Assembly: GCA_027486495.1 (NCBI GenBank)
Contig: JAIXOZ010000078.1
Span: 1 to 64,000, forward strand
Source of the DNA: Comamonadaceae bacterium
Lineage (GTDB): Bacteria > Pseudomonadota > Gammaproteobacteria > Burkholderiales > Burkholderiaceae_C
DNA: 64,000 nucleotides
Reading direction: 5' to 3'
Shown here piece after piece: positions 1 through 9,543 of the stretch. How positions within the stretch are numbered: the first letter of the stretch is position 1; each line of letters begins with the position of its first letter. A program made the translations under genes and the position numbers. The notes beneath the pieces are model-generated. The model was not told the DNA's origin. It did no database searches and was given only the letters and a program-made list of their open reading frames with translations.

Positions 1-591
1 GTGACCGACCGCGGCTTCATCAACGTCGACATTCAAATGCGCACCAACGTGCCGCACATCTTTGCCATTGGCGACATCGTGGGCCAGCCCATGTTGGCGC
101 ACAAGGCGGTGCACGAAGCACACGTGGCGGCCGAAGTCATTGCGGGCGAACTGCAAGGCAACAAAGAGCTGGCAGCCGCTGCGTTCAACGCACGCGTCAT
201 CCCAAGCGTGGCCTACACCGACCCCGAAGTGGCCTGGGTGGGCTTGACCTAGACCGAAGCCAAAGCGCAAGGCATTAAGGTGAAAAAGGGCTTGTTCCCT
301 TGGTCGGCTTCAGGCCGCGCCATTGCCAACGGCCGCGACGAAGGCGTGACCAAACTGCTGTTTGACGATTCACCCGAGGCCCACGGCCACGGCAAGATCT
401 TGGGCGGCGGCATGGTGGGCACGCATGCGGGCGACATGATTGGCGAGATCGCTCTGGCCATCGAGATGGGCGCAGACGCTGTGGACATCGGCAAAACCAT
501 CCACCCACACCCCACGCTGGGCGAAAGCATCGGCATGGCGGCAGAGGTGGCGCACGGCAGCTGCACGGACTTGCCGCCTGGCAAGAAGTAA
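1..591 (+). pseudogene. lpdA: Dihydrolipoyl dehydrogenase C-terminal part, copy A, interrupted by an in-frame TAG
   Basis: The frame entering the left edge encodes the NAD/FAD-binding tail ([15 protein letters not shown], then [12 protein letters not shown]) and the dimerisation domain of the E3 subunit of 2-oxoacid dehydrogenase complexes. The frame is collinear with Lpd to its natural end (DLPPGKK, TAA at 589-591). A TAG at 250-252 interrupts it where a Glu codon is expected (GLT-stop-TEAKAQG). The dimerisation domain, which supplies the active-site His-Glu pair in this family, would be lost without readthrough. The 5' half lies outside the window, so it is unknown whether a complete gene precedes it. 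This is the best preserved of five lpdA-derived segments here; the TAG is shared with the copy at 39160-39283. Confidence 0.85.
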
Positions 592-613
592 ACCGAACTG
601 AAACCAAAATTCA

Positions 614-643
614 AAAGCCCGATCCGGTCACGGATCGGGCTTT
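614..643 (+). terminator. Rho-independent terminator after lpdA copy A
   Basis: A perfect 13-bp stem (614-626 against 631-643) with a 4-nt loop starts 22 bases after the lpdA stop and has A- and T-runs on its two sides, so it could act in both directions. It suggests this copy kept the native lpdA 3' flank. The remaining bases up to 837 show no gene. Confidence 0.85.
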
Positions 644-837
644 GAACTTTGCGCGTTCGAACCACCGCTGCCGTTGCAGGACGAGCCTTCCAGCAACGGC
701 GCGGGCTCACTTGGGGTCAGTAAGCTTTTCCCAACCCAAGCTGAGTTGACCCAGCCGGTGCCCCAAGGTAGAAGGCGCACTACAGGTGGGTGATCTTGAG
801 CGCACAGCCTTGCCAGTTTGGCATTTTTGGGGTGTGC

Positions 838-2001
838 TCAGACCCGCCACAAATTGTCGAGGGGCTGTGCTGCGCCAGGAAGCACAGTGTTCAACGCACC
901 CGCGCTCAATTGAAATTGCCTTTGCACAATTGGCATGATGAGCGAGCGAATATCCTGGGTTGGCCGCAAGTCCCGACCGTCCAGCAATTGGTGGCGTCCC
1001 AACCCCGGCCAATCGGTGAGGACTTGGCCGCCAGCGACTTGTCCACCTGCGACAAAAGCCACACCTCCCGTGCCGTGGTCAGTGCCTTGGCTGCCGTTCA
1101 TGGAAGCGGAACGGCCAAACTCAGTCATCACCAAGACCGTGGTGGTGGCCCAATGCACCGAGAGCGATTCACGCAAACCTGCCAGTGCTTCGTCCAATGC
1201 AGGCAGCAACCGGCCCAGGCGAGCTGTTTGTTGGCTGTGTGTGTCCCATCCACCCACTTCCAGCCAAGCGACGCGCGGGCCACGAGGTGCGGACAAGAAG
1301 GCACCTGCCTGTTTGGCCAAAACGGTCAAGCCTGCACCCGTTGAAGGTTCCGCACCCATGGACATGTCTTGCTGCTCCATGGCTTGGGCCAAGGCGCTTG
1401 CCAAAGGGACATCGTCGGCGTACATGGCTGCAATGCGGTTGAGTGTGTCTTGAGATTTGTTGGGCCTGCGGCTGGGGGTCCAGGTATTGGCGCGGTCAGC
1501 GCCACGCAGGGCCAAGGGCATGGCAGGTGTCATGGCCACCGCTGAATGCTGCGTCGCTTGCAGGGCGCGCGCCAGCCAACCGGTGCTGAGCACAAAGGGC
1601 CGTTCGCCGCCACTTTCAAGTTGCTGCTGGGCGTCGAAATGTGACCGTTCACGGTAAGGGCTGGCCACGGCATGCACAACGGCCATTTCTTTGTTCAGAT
1701 ACCAACGGTGCAAATGGGCCAAGCCGGGGTGCATGCCAAAGGTGCTGTCCAAGGGCAGCGCCGTGGGCGTTTCTGTACCGCCGCGCAAGGCCGCCCAGGC
1801 GGGGTCACCCAGTGCAGGCACTGCAGATAAGCCGTCCAAAGCCCCCCTGAGCAGTACCACCACCAAGCGCTGCTGCGACGGATTGTTCTCAGCTTGGGCA
1901 GCCAAAGCAAGTCGCGCAGGCAACAGGCCTGATACTGTGATTCCAGCCCCCAGGGCCAGTTGTTTCAGATGTTCGCGGCGCGAAAATGATGAACTTGTCA
2001 T
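838..2001 (-). CDS. DUF1501 family exported protein
   Basis: This 387-aa protein starts with a twin-arginine-like leader (SRREHLK followed by a hydrophobic stretch to about residue 34), so export is likely. The body has DUF1501 signatures: VGGWDTHSQQ around residue 250 and MTEFGRSA...DHGTGG around residues 292-310, which resemble the metal-ligand regions of the alkaline-phosphatase/sulfatase fold. The biochemical function of the family is not established. It follows the DUF1800 gene by 4 bases on the same strand, the usual two-gene arrangement in proteobacteria and planctomycetes. Its TGA stop faces the lpdA copy A terminator. Confidence 0.85.
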   Translation of the reverse strand: MTSSSFSRREHLKQLALGAGITVSGLLPARLALAAQAENNPSQQRLVVVLLRGALDGLSAVPALGDPAWAALRGGTETPTALPLDSTFGMHPGLAHLHRWYLNKEMAVVHAVASPYRERSHFDAQQQLESGGERPFVLSTGWLARALQATQHSAVAMTPAMPLALRGADRANTWTPSRRPNKSQDTLNRIAAMYADDVPLASALAQAMEQQDMSMGAEPSTGAGLTVLAKQAGAFLSAPRGPRVAWLEVGGWDTHSQQTARLGRLLPALDEALAGLRESLSVHWATTTVLVMTEFGRSASMNGSQGTDHGTGGVAFVAGGQVAGGQVLTDWPGLGRHQLLDGRDLRPTQDIRSLIMPIVQRQFQLSAGALNTVLPGAAQPLDNLWRV

Positions 2002-2005
2002 AGGC

Positions 2006-3355
2006 TTATCTCCGCATCAGTTCTGGGCTGGCCAATGCAAACGCCAGCGCTTGTGCGCCACTTTCGGCACGGGCGATGGTTTGAGCGGTGCTGGTGCTCA
2101 AGTTGGGGCCGAACGCTTGTTGCATCAAGTCTCTTGCATCAATGTCTTTGCCGTACAAATCGCCATAACGTTCAGCCCATTGAATCCGCTTGATGACAGC
2201 ATCTGGCGAGAGCCAATCCGCACTCAAGTCGGGCCAGCCCTGGGGTGAAGGTGAACGCGCCATGGCTTGACCCATGGTTTGCACCCAATACGCAGAATTT
2301 TCGACGTTGATGACTTTCTGTTGCATGAGGCGATGGGCTGAGATCAAGCATTCTTCGGGGCGCTTGAATTTGGGAGGAAGATCTTCTTGCCATGCCAAAT
2401 CATGGCTGAACAAGGCCACAGCCACAGCTTTGAGGTCGCCATCGGTGCGGCGAAATTGCGCGGCAACGGCTTGGACCAGCGCTGCTGGCGGCGCATCGGT
2501 GACAAAGTGACGGCACAGCTTGCTGGCCATGAAATCAGCGCATGCGGGGTGCCTGGCCAGGTCGGTGAGCAGCAGATCCAGCGCTTGTGGGCCTTCAGGA
2601 TAGGTGTTGCCCAAAATGGTTTTTTTGCCCGGTTGGTGCAGGTTGTCCATGAACCGCGTCACACCCGCGGTATTGGGGCCCACGGTCCAGCCGGTTAACA
2701 ATTTGGCGGTTTGGGTCACATCGTCTTGGGTATAGCCCGCCTTGACCCCCAAGGTGTGCAATTCGAGCAGCTCTCGGGCCAGGTTTTCGTTCAGACCCCT
2801 GTCGCGTCGGCGCCCCGCCATGGATTGCGGGCCGATTGATTGCGCATTGTCCAAATAGAGCAGCATGGCGGGATGCACGATGGCGGCGCGCAACAGCGCT
2901 TTGTAAGAGCCCCATGCATGCGGGCGAATGGCTTCATATTCGTGCGGCCAGACCAAAGCCAAGGTGGTTCCTTTGGTTGCGGCCACACAAAAATGATTGG
3001 CCCAAAACTGCACCCAGCGCTCTGCCACAGGCGTCGTGGTTTGCGTCATGTGTTGCCATCGTTTGCCCAGCCCATACAGATTGGTTTGGCGAAGCACCTG
3101 CCGCGCCGAGGTCATGGGACCCAAGACGTCTTGCGGCGGGTTGGTGTTGGTTGGTGTGCTTGGGCTGATTGCTGATTGCACAGCATCTCGCGAAATTTGC
3201 CAAGCTTTCGCACTGTCGACCAGCCCTTCTGAGTCAAACGAGGCGGGGCGCTCTAACTGCGCCAAGACCCAAGACCTGGGGTCATTGCCGAGGGTTTGCA
3301 GCTGGGGCTGCGAATAACCAAATCGATGGGATGCCAGATGGGTTGCTGAATACAT
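2006..3355 (-). CDS. DUF1800 family protein
   Basis: A 449-aa protein with the hallmark LNENLARELLELHTLGV near residue 190 and the later RHFVTDAPP region typical of DUF1800. The ATG at 3355 is preferred over a TTG two codons upstream; a GAAAG lies in front of it. Its function is unknown; the family almost always occurs with DUF1501, as here (4-bp gap). No clear signal peptide is visible at this start, and many family members are somewhat longer at the N terminus, so the 5' end could have been trimmed near the adjoining lpdA copy B. Confidence 0.82.
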   Translation of the reverse strand: MYSATHLASHRFGYSQPQLQTLGNDPRSWVLAQLERPASFDSEGLVDSAKAWQISRDAVQSAISPSTPTNTNPPQDVLGPMTSARQVLRQTNLYGLGKRWQHMTQTTTPVAERWVQFWANHFCVAATKGTTLALVWPHEYEAIRPHAWGSYKALLRAAIVHPAMLLYLDNAQSIGPQSMAGRRRDRGLNENLARELLELHTLGVKAGYTQDDVTQTAKLLTGWTVGPNTAGVTRFMDNLHQPGKKTILGNTYPEGPQALDLLLTDLARHPACADFMASKLCRHFVTDAPPAALVQAVAAQFRRTDGDLKAVAVALFSHDLAWQEDLPPKFKRPEECLISAHRLMQQKVINVENSAYWVQTMGQAMARSPSPQGWPDLSADWLSPDAVIKRIQWAERYGDLYGKDIDARDLMQQAFGPNLSTSTAQTIARAESGAQALAFALASPELMRR

Positions 3356-3538
3356 GGTCAACTTTCGGCTTTCATGGCTTTTTGGGTGTCATGTCCACAG
3401 CTGCAGAATTTTGGCAATTGCAGATGCCGCAGCATCAGCCGTGGAGAGCGGTGCCCCCATAGCCGTGAATCTACAAACGCCGTCTTATTCTAAAGCTCGG
3501 TCTTTCTTGGAAATCATCGGCCTGAAACTGGGCACCAT

Positions 3539-3950
3539 TCCTCGGCGTTCAACGCAGGCGCCATCCCCAGCGTGGGCTACACCGACCCCGAGGTGCCATG
3601 CGTGGGCTTGACCGAAGACCGAAGCCAGTGCGCAAGTCATCAAGGTAAAAGGGCTTGTTGCTTTGGTCCGACTCGGGCCGTGCCATTTTCAGAGGCCGCG
3701 ACGAAGGCGTGACCGAACTGCTGTTTGACGACAGCCCCGAAGCGCATGGTCACGGCAAGATCTTGGGCGGCGGCATGGTGGGCACGCACGCGGGCGAAAT
3801 GATTGGCGAGATTGCTTTTGCCATCGAGTTGGGCGCAGACGCGGTGGACATCGGCAAAACCATCCACCCCCCAAGCTGGGCGAAAGCGTTGGCATGGCGG
3901 AGGAGGTGGCGCATGGTCATTGCACCGACTTGCCGCCGGCGCGGAAGTAG
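3539..3950 (+). pseudogene. lpdA: Degraded lpdA 3' fragment, copy B
   Basis: It begins abruptly at the AFNA...IPSVGYTDPEV region and runs to the natural lpdA end (TDLPPARK then TAG). The frame is broken at least three times: a +1 shift after GLTED (near 3615-3645), a deletion in the KVKKG region, and a shift in the HPHPTLGES region near 3869. The +1 shift and the leading TCCTCGGCGTTCAACGCA are shared with copy C at 21640 but not copy A, so B and C descend from an already broken copy. The bases between 3356 and 3538 hold nothing I can recognise. Confidence 0.85.
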
Positions 3951-4311
3951 ACCCGACCCCAAGCTGTCCAGTCAAAGTCCCAACTGGAAACGATGCGGGC
4001 TTTTCAGCTTGGCGCTGTTAACCACGCCAGAGTCTTTTTCAACCAAACATTGAGAGCACTGCGTGTCGGTATTGTTCATTGCCCGCATCAACAAAGTGCT
4101 TCCATTTGCACCGGACTTCGAGGGCTATCAAAGGTCGGCTCTTCCAGCCTGTTGGAAGACATTTGGCGTTCGGCTTCGGAGGCTTCCAATTTCTCGGATC
4201 GATTAACTCGTCTTTCATTCACGGCAAGGCTCGCTTTGAACATTGGCAATTGCACCTCGGTGTTGTGCTCCCCACAATCGTCGTACAAGTTGAAAGACTG
4301 TTTTGACTGAT
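3951..4311. other. Non-coding spacer between lpdA copy B and catabolic module 1
   Basis: No frame here gives a recognisable protein; a short open frame at 3993-4310 has no family features. The region must hold the promoter of the CoA-transferase gene that follows, but I see no clear -10/-35 pair. Confidence 0.4.
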
Positions 4312-5502
4312 ATGTTCATGACCGATTTGCACCAAGCCCGAGCCCCTCAGGCCAAAAAACCAGCCAAACCCTTGACGGGGATGCTGGTGGTGGCTTTGGA
4401 ACAAGCCGTGGCTGCGCCTTATTGTTCCAGTCGCCTGGCCGATGCAGGTGCCCGTGTTATCAAGATCGAACGTCCCGAGGGTGACTTTGCGCGCGGTTAC
4501 GACCGCCATGTGCATGGGGAGTCCACTTATTTTGTTTGGATCAACCGTGGGAAGGAGTCGGTGGCGCTCGACCTCAAGCAGAGCGAAGACCTGGCCGTGC
4601 TTGAGCGCATGATCGCTGGCGCGGATGTTTTTTTGCAAAACCTCGCACCGGGTGCCGCCGCCCGGCTGGGCTTGGGTTCTGCCAAGTTGCGCGAACGCCA
4701 TCCGCGTCTGATCACCTGTGATATCAGTGGTTACGGCGAACACGGCACGCAGCAAGAGATGAAAGCCTACGATTTGCTGGTGCAGGCCGAGTCGGGCCTG
4801 ATTTCGATCAGCGGTGCGCCGGGCGAGTGGGGCCGCATCGGTGTGTCGCTTTGCGACATCACTGCCGGAATGAACGCATTGATTGGCATTCAGCAAGCCT
4901 TGCTGCAGCGATCGTTCACCGGCGTGGGAAGCGGCGTGCATGTGTCGCTGTTCGATTCGGCGGCAGAGCTGATGACCGTGCCCTACCTTCAGGCGCATTA
5001 CGGCGGACGTGCACCGGAGCGCGTGGGGCTCAAGCATCCCTCCATCACCCCCTATGGCGTGTTCACCTGTGCCGATGGCCGAGAGCTGGTGATCTCTGTC
5101 CAAAACGAACGAGAGTGGGCCGAGTTTTGTCGACAGGTGCTCAAGCGCCCAGATTTGCTGAAAGACCCCCGCTGTGTCGACAACGCTACACGCTGCGCCA
5201 ACCGCGCATTTGTCGATGGTTTGGTGAGTGAAGTTTTTGCCGATCTGACCAGCGGCGAAGTCATTGACCGCTTGACGGTCGCTCAGACCGCTTATGGCAA
5301 GGTCAATTCCGTACATGACCTGATCGAACACCCACAATTGCGCACCCGCACCATGCCTGTGGGCCCTGGTGTGGCACGCCTGCCCGCACTGCCTTGGCAG
5401 GTGGAATGGGAAGACGTCGATTACCCCCCAGTGCCGCGCATCGATGAACATGGTGCCGCTTTGCGGGCCGAGTTTGCTGCGACCAGCACCCCCATATTTT
5501 GA
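4312..5502 (+). CDS. CaiB/BaiF (class III) CoA-transferase, paralogue 1
   Basis: A 396-aa cytoplasmic enzyme expected to move CoA between carboxylic acids. The N-terminal Rossmann-like part (VVALEQAVAAPYCSSRLADAGARVIKIERP) and AYDLLVQAESGL, where the family's catalytic Asp is expected, are present. The ATG at 4312 is chosen; a TTG at 4303 and an ATG at 4318 are alternatives, none with a strong ribosome-binding site. It heads a same-strand run (EthD-like, SDR, lactonase-like, LysR, second CoA-transferase). It is closely similar along its length to the protein at 9540-10661, so the two probably act on related acids. The substrate cannot be read from sequence. Confidence 0.85.
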   Translation: MFMTDLHQARAPQAKKPAKPLTGMLVVALEQAVAAPYCSSRLADAGARVIKIERPEGDFARGYDRHVHGESTYFVWINRGKESVALDLKQSEDLAVLERMIAGADVFLQNLAPGAAARLGLGSAKLRERHPRLITCDISGYGEHGTQQEMKAYDLLVQAESGLISISGAPGEWGRIGVSLCDITAGMNALIGIQQALLQRSFTGVGSGVHVSLFDSAAELMTVPYLQAHYGGRAPERVGLKHPSITPYGVFTCADGRELVISVQNEREWAEFCRQVLKRPDLLKDPRCVDNATRCANRAFVDGLVSEVFADLTSGEVIDRLTVAQTAYGKVNSVHDLIEHPQLRTRTMPVGPGVARLPALPWQVEWEDVDYPPVPRIDEHGAALRAEFAATSTPIF

Positions 5503-5532
5503 ATCCCTACTGACTTTGAATGGAGAACCTCT

Positions 5533-5868
5533 ATGAGCACCCCACGCACTTTTGTCAAACGCCTGGGCATCTTGCGATGCAAAGACGGCATGAACCACGA
5601 GGAATTCACCGAACACTGGCTCAAGCGCCATGCTGCACTGTGTCTTAAGTTGCCCGGTTTGCGCCGCTACTCTGTCAACTTGGTGGATCGTGCACGCTTT
5701 CCACACTTTGACTACGATGGGTTTTCCGAACTCTGGTTCGACTCTGAAGACGCCCTGGTGAGTTCCTTGTCCAGCCCCGAAGGCAAGACCTTGCTGGCCG
5801 ATCTGCCCAACTTTGCCAAGGATGTCTCGCCCATTATTTCGGTCGAACACCAGATGCTCTGGCCTTGA
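5533..5868 (+). CDS. EthD-domain protein
   Basis: A 111-aa ferredoxin-like-fold protein with the EthD/dabb pattern: an N-terminal strand (FVKRLGILRCKDG), then EEFTEHWLKRHAALC...PGLRRYSVN, and a C-terminal SPIISVEHQMLW. A GGAG lies just before the ATG. EthD-type proteins often accompany catabolic clusters and may be small isomerases or accessory proteins. It lies 30 bases after the CoA-transferase and 10 bases before the SDR, so the three are probably one transcript. Confidence 0.7.
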   Translation: MSTPRTFVKRLGILRCKDGMNHEEFTEHWLKRHAALCLKLPGLRRYSVNLVDRARFPHFDYDGFSELWFDSEDALVSSLSSPEGKTLLADLPNFAKDVSPIISVEHQMLWP

Positions 5869-5878
5869 AGGGGTGACC

Positions 5879-6631
5879 ATGAAAATTTTGCACAACAAAA
5901 TTGCCATCGTGACGGGCGGCGGTGCTGGTTTTGGGGAAGGCATTGCTCGCCTGTTTGCTGAACAGGGCGCGCGCGTGCTGATCGCTGACCTGGACCTTGA
6001 GCGTGCCCAGATCGTGGCCACCAGCCTCGGGGCTTTAGCCTTTGCCGTCAAGTGCGATGTCTCGCGTGCCCAGGACGTGCAGGTTGCCGTCGATGCTTGC
6101 GTGCAGCAGTTCGGTGCGCCTCAGATTGTGGTCAACAATGCGGGCACCACGCACCGCAACCAGCCCATGCTGGACGTGGATGAAGTCACGTTTGACCGGG
6201 TATTCAACGTCAATGTGAAATCCATTTACCACATGGCCCGAGCGGTGGTACCGCTCTTGCGCCAACAAGGGCAGGGCTCGATCATCAACATCGGCTCGAC
6301 CGCTGGCTTGCGTCCGCGCCCCGGGCTGACTTGGTACAACGCGTCCAAGGGCGCTGTCAACTTGCTCTCCAAGTCCATGGCGGCTGAACTGGGCCCAGAC
6401 GGCATTCGCGTTAACGCCATCTGCCCGGTCATGGGCGCCACGGGCCTGATTGAGCAGTTTTTGGGCACGGCCGACACACCCGAGGCCCGTGCCCGCATCA
6501 CCGCAGGCATTCCCTTGGGTCGCATGTCGACGCCCAACGATGTGGCCCAAGCGGCGCTTTACCTGGCCAGCGATGCTGCTGCTTTCATCACCGGTGTTGA
6601 ACTGCCGGTCGATGGCGGGCGCACCATTTGA
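5879..6631 (+). CDS. Short-chain dehydrogenase/reductase (FabG-like)
   Basis: A 250-aa classical SDR: the glycine-rich cofactor loop TGGGAGFGEGIA near residue 13, NNAG near residue 88, catalytic Ser in IGSTAGL and the YNASK Tyr/Lys pair near residue 153, and a C-terminal PVDGG. The Asp after the second strand (IADLDLERA) favours NAD(H). The ATG at 5879 is preferred over an upstream start inside the EthD gene; GGGG precedes it. It probably oxidises an alcohol or hydroxy acid in the module 1 pathway. Confidence 0.85.
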   Translation: MKILHNKIAIVTGGGAGFGEGIARLFAEQGARVLIADLDLERAQIVATSLGALAFAVKCDVSRAQDVQVAVDACVQQFGAPQIVVNNAGTTHRNQPMLDVDEVTFDRVFNVNVKSIYHMARAVVPLLRQQGQGSIINIGSTAGLRPRPGLTWYNASKGAVNLLSKSMAAELGPDGIRVNAICPVMGATGLIEQFLGTADTPEARARITAGIPLGRMSTPNDVAQAALYLASDAAAFITGVELPVDGGRTI

Positions 6632-6652
6632 TGGCTTGTCCGAAAGCCCTCC

Positions 6653-8611
6653 ATGCCAGCGCGTGAGCGGCTTGCTCTGTACGGGTGTGACGAGCCCTTG
6701 CCGCAGCGCTTGAAGTTGCGCGCTGGGCCCCTGTCGTTCGAGCTGATAGGGGGGCGTTTCGGGCCGGTGCATGCCCATGGCCACGAGGTCTGGCATGGCC
6801 TGGCCTTCTTGTTTCGCGATGCCGCTTGGGGAACGCCCGAGCCTGAGTTCGAGGTGTTGGAGCACCAGGTCGACGGCGAGGGTTTTGCGTTGAGCTTGCG
6901 CGGGTGCATGGCCTGCGATCCGCAGGACGTGGTTGGTGTCCCTGAAGAAGGCGCTGTCATTCGGCTTGATCTTCAGGTGCAGGGCAAACCCGACGGGAGC
7001 CTGATTTTTAAAGCGCAAGCTACGCCAAGCCATGACCTGTGGAGCAACCGCTGCGGCTGGGTCTTGCTGCACCCGATGTCAGCGGCCGGTTGCGCTGTGC
7101 ACGTTTTGCATGTAGACGGTCGGATCAGCTTGTCCACATTGCCGCACGAGGTGCCTGCCTGGCCCCCCTTCACGGCAGTGTGTGCTGTGAGTCACGAATA
7201 TGCGCCGGGGCATTGGGGCCAAGCTCAATTGCACGGCGAGTATTACGAACTGGAGGACCAGCGCAACAACGCCGATGCCTCTTTCAAAACCTACTGCCGA
7301 TCCAATTCAATGCCCAGGCCTTATGTCCTGCGTCAGGGCCAGTCGTGGAACCGTGAGGTGCATTTGTGCTTGCTGGACCTGCCGCCTGATCCAGCACCTG
7401 ATGCGGCGACGCTAGAGGGGCCGCTGCGCTTGCCTTGGCCATTGACGCACGATGCCACACCCGCCATGAGTGTGGGCTTGGCCATCACACCTGACTTGAC
7501 GTGCGCCCCTGAGGACTGGGTGTTGGCTGTTTTGGCGCAGTGGCGACCAGCATTTTTGCACCTCACGCTCTGGCCTGACACGCCGAACGCTGCGGTGGAC
7601 GGGTCGGGCTTGCGCCGTTTGTTGCAAGCCGCGGGTGCTTCGCTGCGGCTGGACCTGTGCGGCCGTGAGGGGCTAGGCGACGGCGGCACATTCGACGCGG
7701 ACAGCCTTGCACTGGCTCAGCAGTTGGCGCTGGCGGGTGTGGTGCCGATGTCCGTAGCGGCTTTGCCTTGCGGCGTGCAGGCGGCCAGGTTTTTGCGCTC
7801 ACTTTTTCCGGCCTCGGCCATTGGGGGCGGCACGCCGCATTTTTTTGCGCAGCTCAACCGACTCGAAGTCAGCGGAGGTGAGGATTTCATGGGGTTCACG
7901 GTTTGCCCCATCGTGCATGGGGCCGATGACGACAGCGTGATGCAGGGTTTGCAAAGCATGTCCTCTGTGCTGGAGACGGCGCGCCGTAGGCATCCTGGGC
8001 GCGACTGGCATCTGGGTCCGAGCAGTTTGTCCGCCCGCGCGAGCCCGCTGGGGCGCCAGCCGCACAGCGATGGACAAAGGCGGATGGCCTTGGCCTCACG
8101 CGATCCCCGCAGTCGTGGCCTGTTCGGTGCCGCCTGGCTTTTGGGCCATCTGGCCGAGGCGGCCCGAGCTGGCGTCAAGGCGCTGAGCTTGCCGCCGCTG
8201 GTGGGCGAGGACGGATTGTTCTGGAAAACGGGTGACACTTGGCAGATGACGCCATCGGCAGCCTTGCTGCAAGTTTGCTTGCGCTGGCAGTCCCTGCACC
8301 ATGTGGTGCTGCAGGCGGTGGATGATCACAGCACAGTCGTGCAGGGGAGGGGGGTGGCCGCTGTCACAGGCCACAATGGGCAATGCTGGCAAATGGTGCT
8401 GGCCAACCTCGGTGCGCAAGCGAAGACGCTGGGCTGCTCGCCAGATGCGTCTTGGGCAAAATGGGCCTGTCTGGACACCGAGTCTTGGCTGAATTTTTTG
8501 GACGCGCACAGCAGCAGTCCCTGGCGCGAGTTGGAAGACTGTCCCGTCTCTTGGGTCTTGCCGCCTTATGGCTTGGTCCGAATTGACCTGCCCTTTTTAC
8601 CTGGAGACTGA
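6653..8611 (+). CDS. Large lactonase-like protein, possibly a D-apionate lactonase relative
   Basis: A 652-aa protein without a signal peptide. The section around residues 195-230 (EYYELEDQRNNADASFKTY...PYVLRQGQ) resembles, from memory, the conserved DQRN-DASFKTY block of the D-apionate lactonase (ApnL) family of sugar-lactone hydrolases. The rest resembles a beta-rich N-terminal domain followed by a TIM-barrel-like half. No other apionate pathway gene (RuBisCO-like or kinase) is visible in the window, so the substrate may be another branched sugar lactone. It lies 21 bases after the SDR and 2 bases before the LysR gene, inside the same operon. The family call is moderate; the substrate is a guess. 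Confidence 0.5.
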   Translation: MPARERLALYGCDEPLPQRLKLRAGPLSFELIGGRFGPVHAHGHEVWHGLAFLFRDAAWGTPEPEFEVLEHQVDGEGFALSLRGCMACDPQDVVGVPEEGAVIRLDLQVQGKPDGSLIFKAQATPSHDLWSNRCGWVLLHPMSAAGCAVHVLHVDGRISLSTLPHEVPAWPPFTAVCAVSHEYAPGHWGQAQLHGEYYELEDQRNNADASFKTYCRSNSMPRPYVLRQGQSWNREVHLCLLDLPPDPAPDAATLEGPLRLPWPLTHDATPAMSVGLAITPDLTCAPEDWVLAVLAQWRPAFLHLTLWPDTPNAAVDGSGLRRLLQAAGASLRLDLCGREGLGDGGTFDADSLALAQQLALAGVVPMSVAALPCGVQAARFLRSLFPASAIGGGTPHFFAQLNRLEVSGGEDFMGFTVCPIVHGADDDSVMQGLQSMSSVLETARRRHPGRDWHLGPSSLSARASPLGRQPHSDGQRRMALASRDPRSRGLFGAAWLLGHLAEAARAGVKALSLPPLVGEDGLFWKTGDTWQMTPSAALLQVCLRWQSLHHVVLQAVDDHSTVVQGRGVAAVTGHNGQCWQMVLANLGAQAKTLGCSPDASWAKWACLDTESWLNFLDAHSSSPWRELEDCPVSWVLPPYGLVRIDLPFLPGD

Positions 8612-8613
8612 AC

Positions 8614-9543
8614 ATGCTCCCCGATATTGACTCTCTGGCCTTGTTCGTTCGCGCAGCCGAACTGCGCAGCTTGACCAAGGCGGCTGAAGCTTCGCACATT
8701 GGATTGGCTGCGGCCAGTCGGCGCATGGCTTTGCTGGAACATCGCTTTCGCACCACCTTGCTGGAGCGCTCATCTCGCGGCGTTGAGGTGACAGCGGCAG
8801 GCGCATCCTTGCTGCCGCACGCACGCGCTTTGCTGGTTGAACTCAACCAAATGCAGGCTGAAATGCGTGACCATGCCAATGGCCGCAAAGGCGCTTTGCG
8901 TCTGCTGGCCAACACCTCGGTGATCACGGACACCTTGCCCAACGACTTGGCCGCGTTTGCCAATCACAATCCGGAAGTGAAAGTGATCATGCAAGAACGG
9001 TGGAGTGAGGAAATTGTGAGTGCTTTGCAAGCGGCTGAGGCCGACGTGGGCATCGTCGTCGAGGGGTCAGCGGTCGAAGGTTTGGAAACGCGACCCTATT
9101 GTCAGGACCGACTGGCCGTGGTGATGCCCAACAATCATGCACTTGCGGCATTCGAAACTTTGAGTTTCAACGATGTGCTGGACGATGAATTGATCACCTT
9201 GGAGGGCGGCTCGTCCATGACCCGTTTGCTCGCTTCGCAGGCTGTGATTGCGCAAAGGACTTTGCAGCTGCGCATACAGGTGCGCAGTTTCGAGGCCATT
9301 TGCCACATGGTCGAAGCGGGACTTGGCTTGGGGTTGTTGCCTGAACAGGCGGCACGCGTTTTGGCCAAAGGTCTGGACCTGACGGTTCGCCCCTTCAGTG
9401 ACGCATGGGCCGAGCGCCGAATGCTGCTGTGTGTTCGAAAAGACAGAGCGGCCATGCCTTCTGTGACCAAGCTGTTGGATTTTCTATGTGACCGTGGTCA
9501 TTTACCCGAAACCGATGCGGCCACCCAAGGGAGTGCATTATGA
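8614..9543 (+). CDS. LysR-family transcriptional regulator
   Basis: A 309-aa regulator: an N-terminal winged helix-turn-helix (residues about 4-65, SLTKAAEASHIGLAAASRRMALLE), then an effector-binding domain from about residue 90. GGAG precedes the ATG. Unusually for LysR, it lies inside the operon it probably controls and is not divergent; its stop overlaps the next CoA-transferase start by 4 bases (ATGA), so the two are translationally coupled. The inducer is presumably the module 1 substrate or a CoA-free acid intermediate. Confidence 0.88.
   Translation: MLPDIDSLALFVRAAELRSLTKAAEASHIGLAAASRRMALLEHRFRTTLLERSSRGVEVTAAGASLLPHARALLVELNQMQAEMRDHANGRKGALRLLANTSVITDTLPNDLAAFANHNPEVKVIMQERWSEEIVSALQAAEADVGIVVEGSAVEGLETRPYCQDRLAVVMPNNHALAAFETLSFNDVLDDELITLEGGSSMTRLLASQAVIAQRTLQLRIQVRSFEAICHMVEAGLGLGLLPEQAARVLAKGLDLTVRPFSDAWAERRMLLCVRKDRAAMPSVTKLLDFLCDRGHLPETDAATQGSAL

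Noticed and set aside
3993-4310. Small gene before the first CoA-transferase
   Set aside because: No start-site features, no family resemblance, and it lies in the debris behind lpdA copy B.
4219-6051. 610-aa open frame on the - strand
   Set aside because: It is antisense to the CoA-transferase, EthD and SDR genes, whose proteins have clear family motifs; the antisense translation has none.
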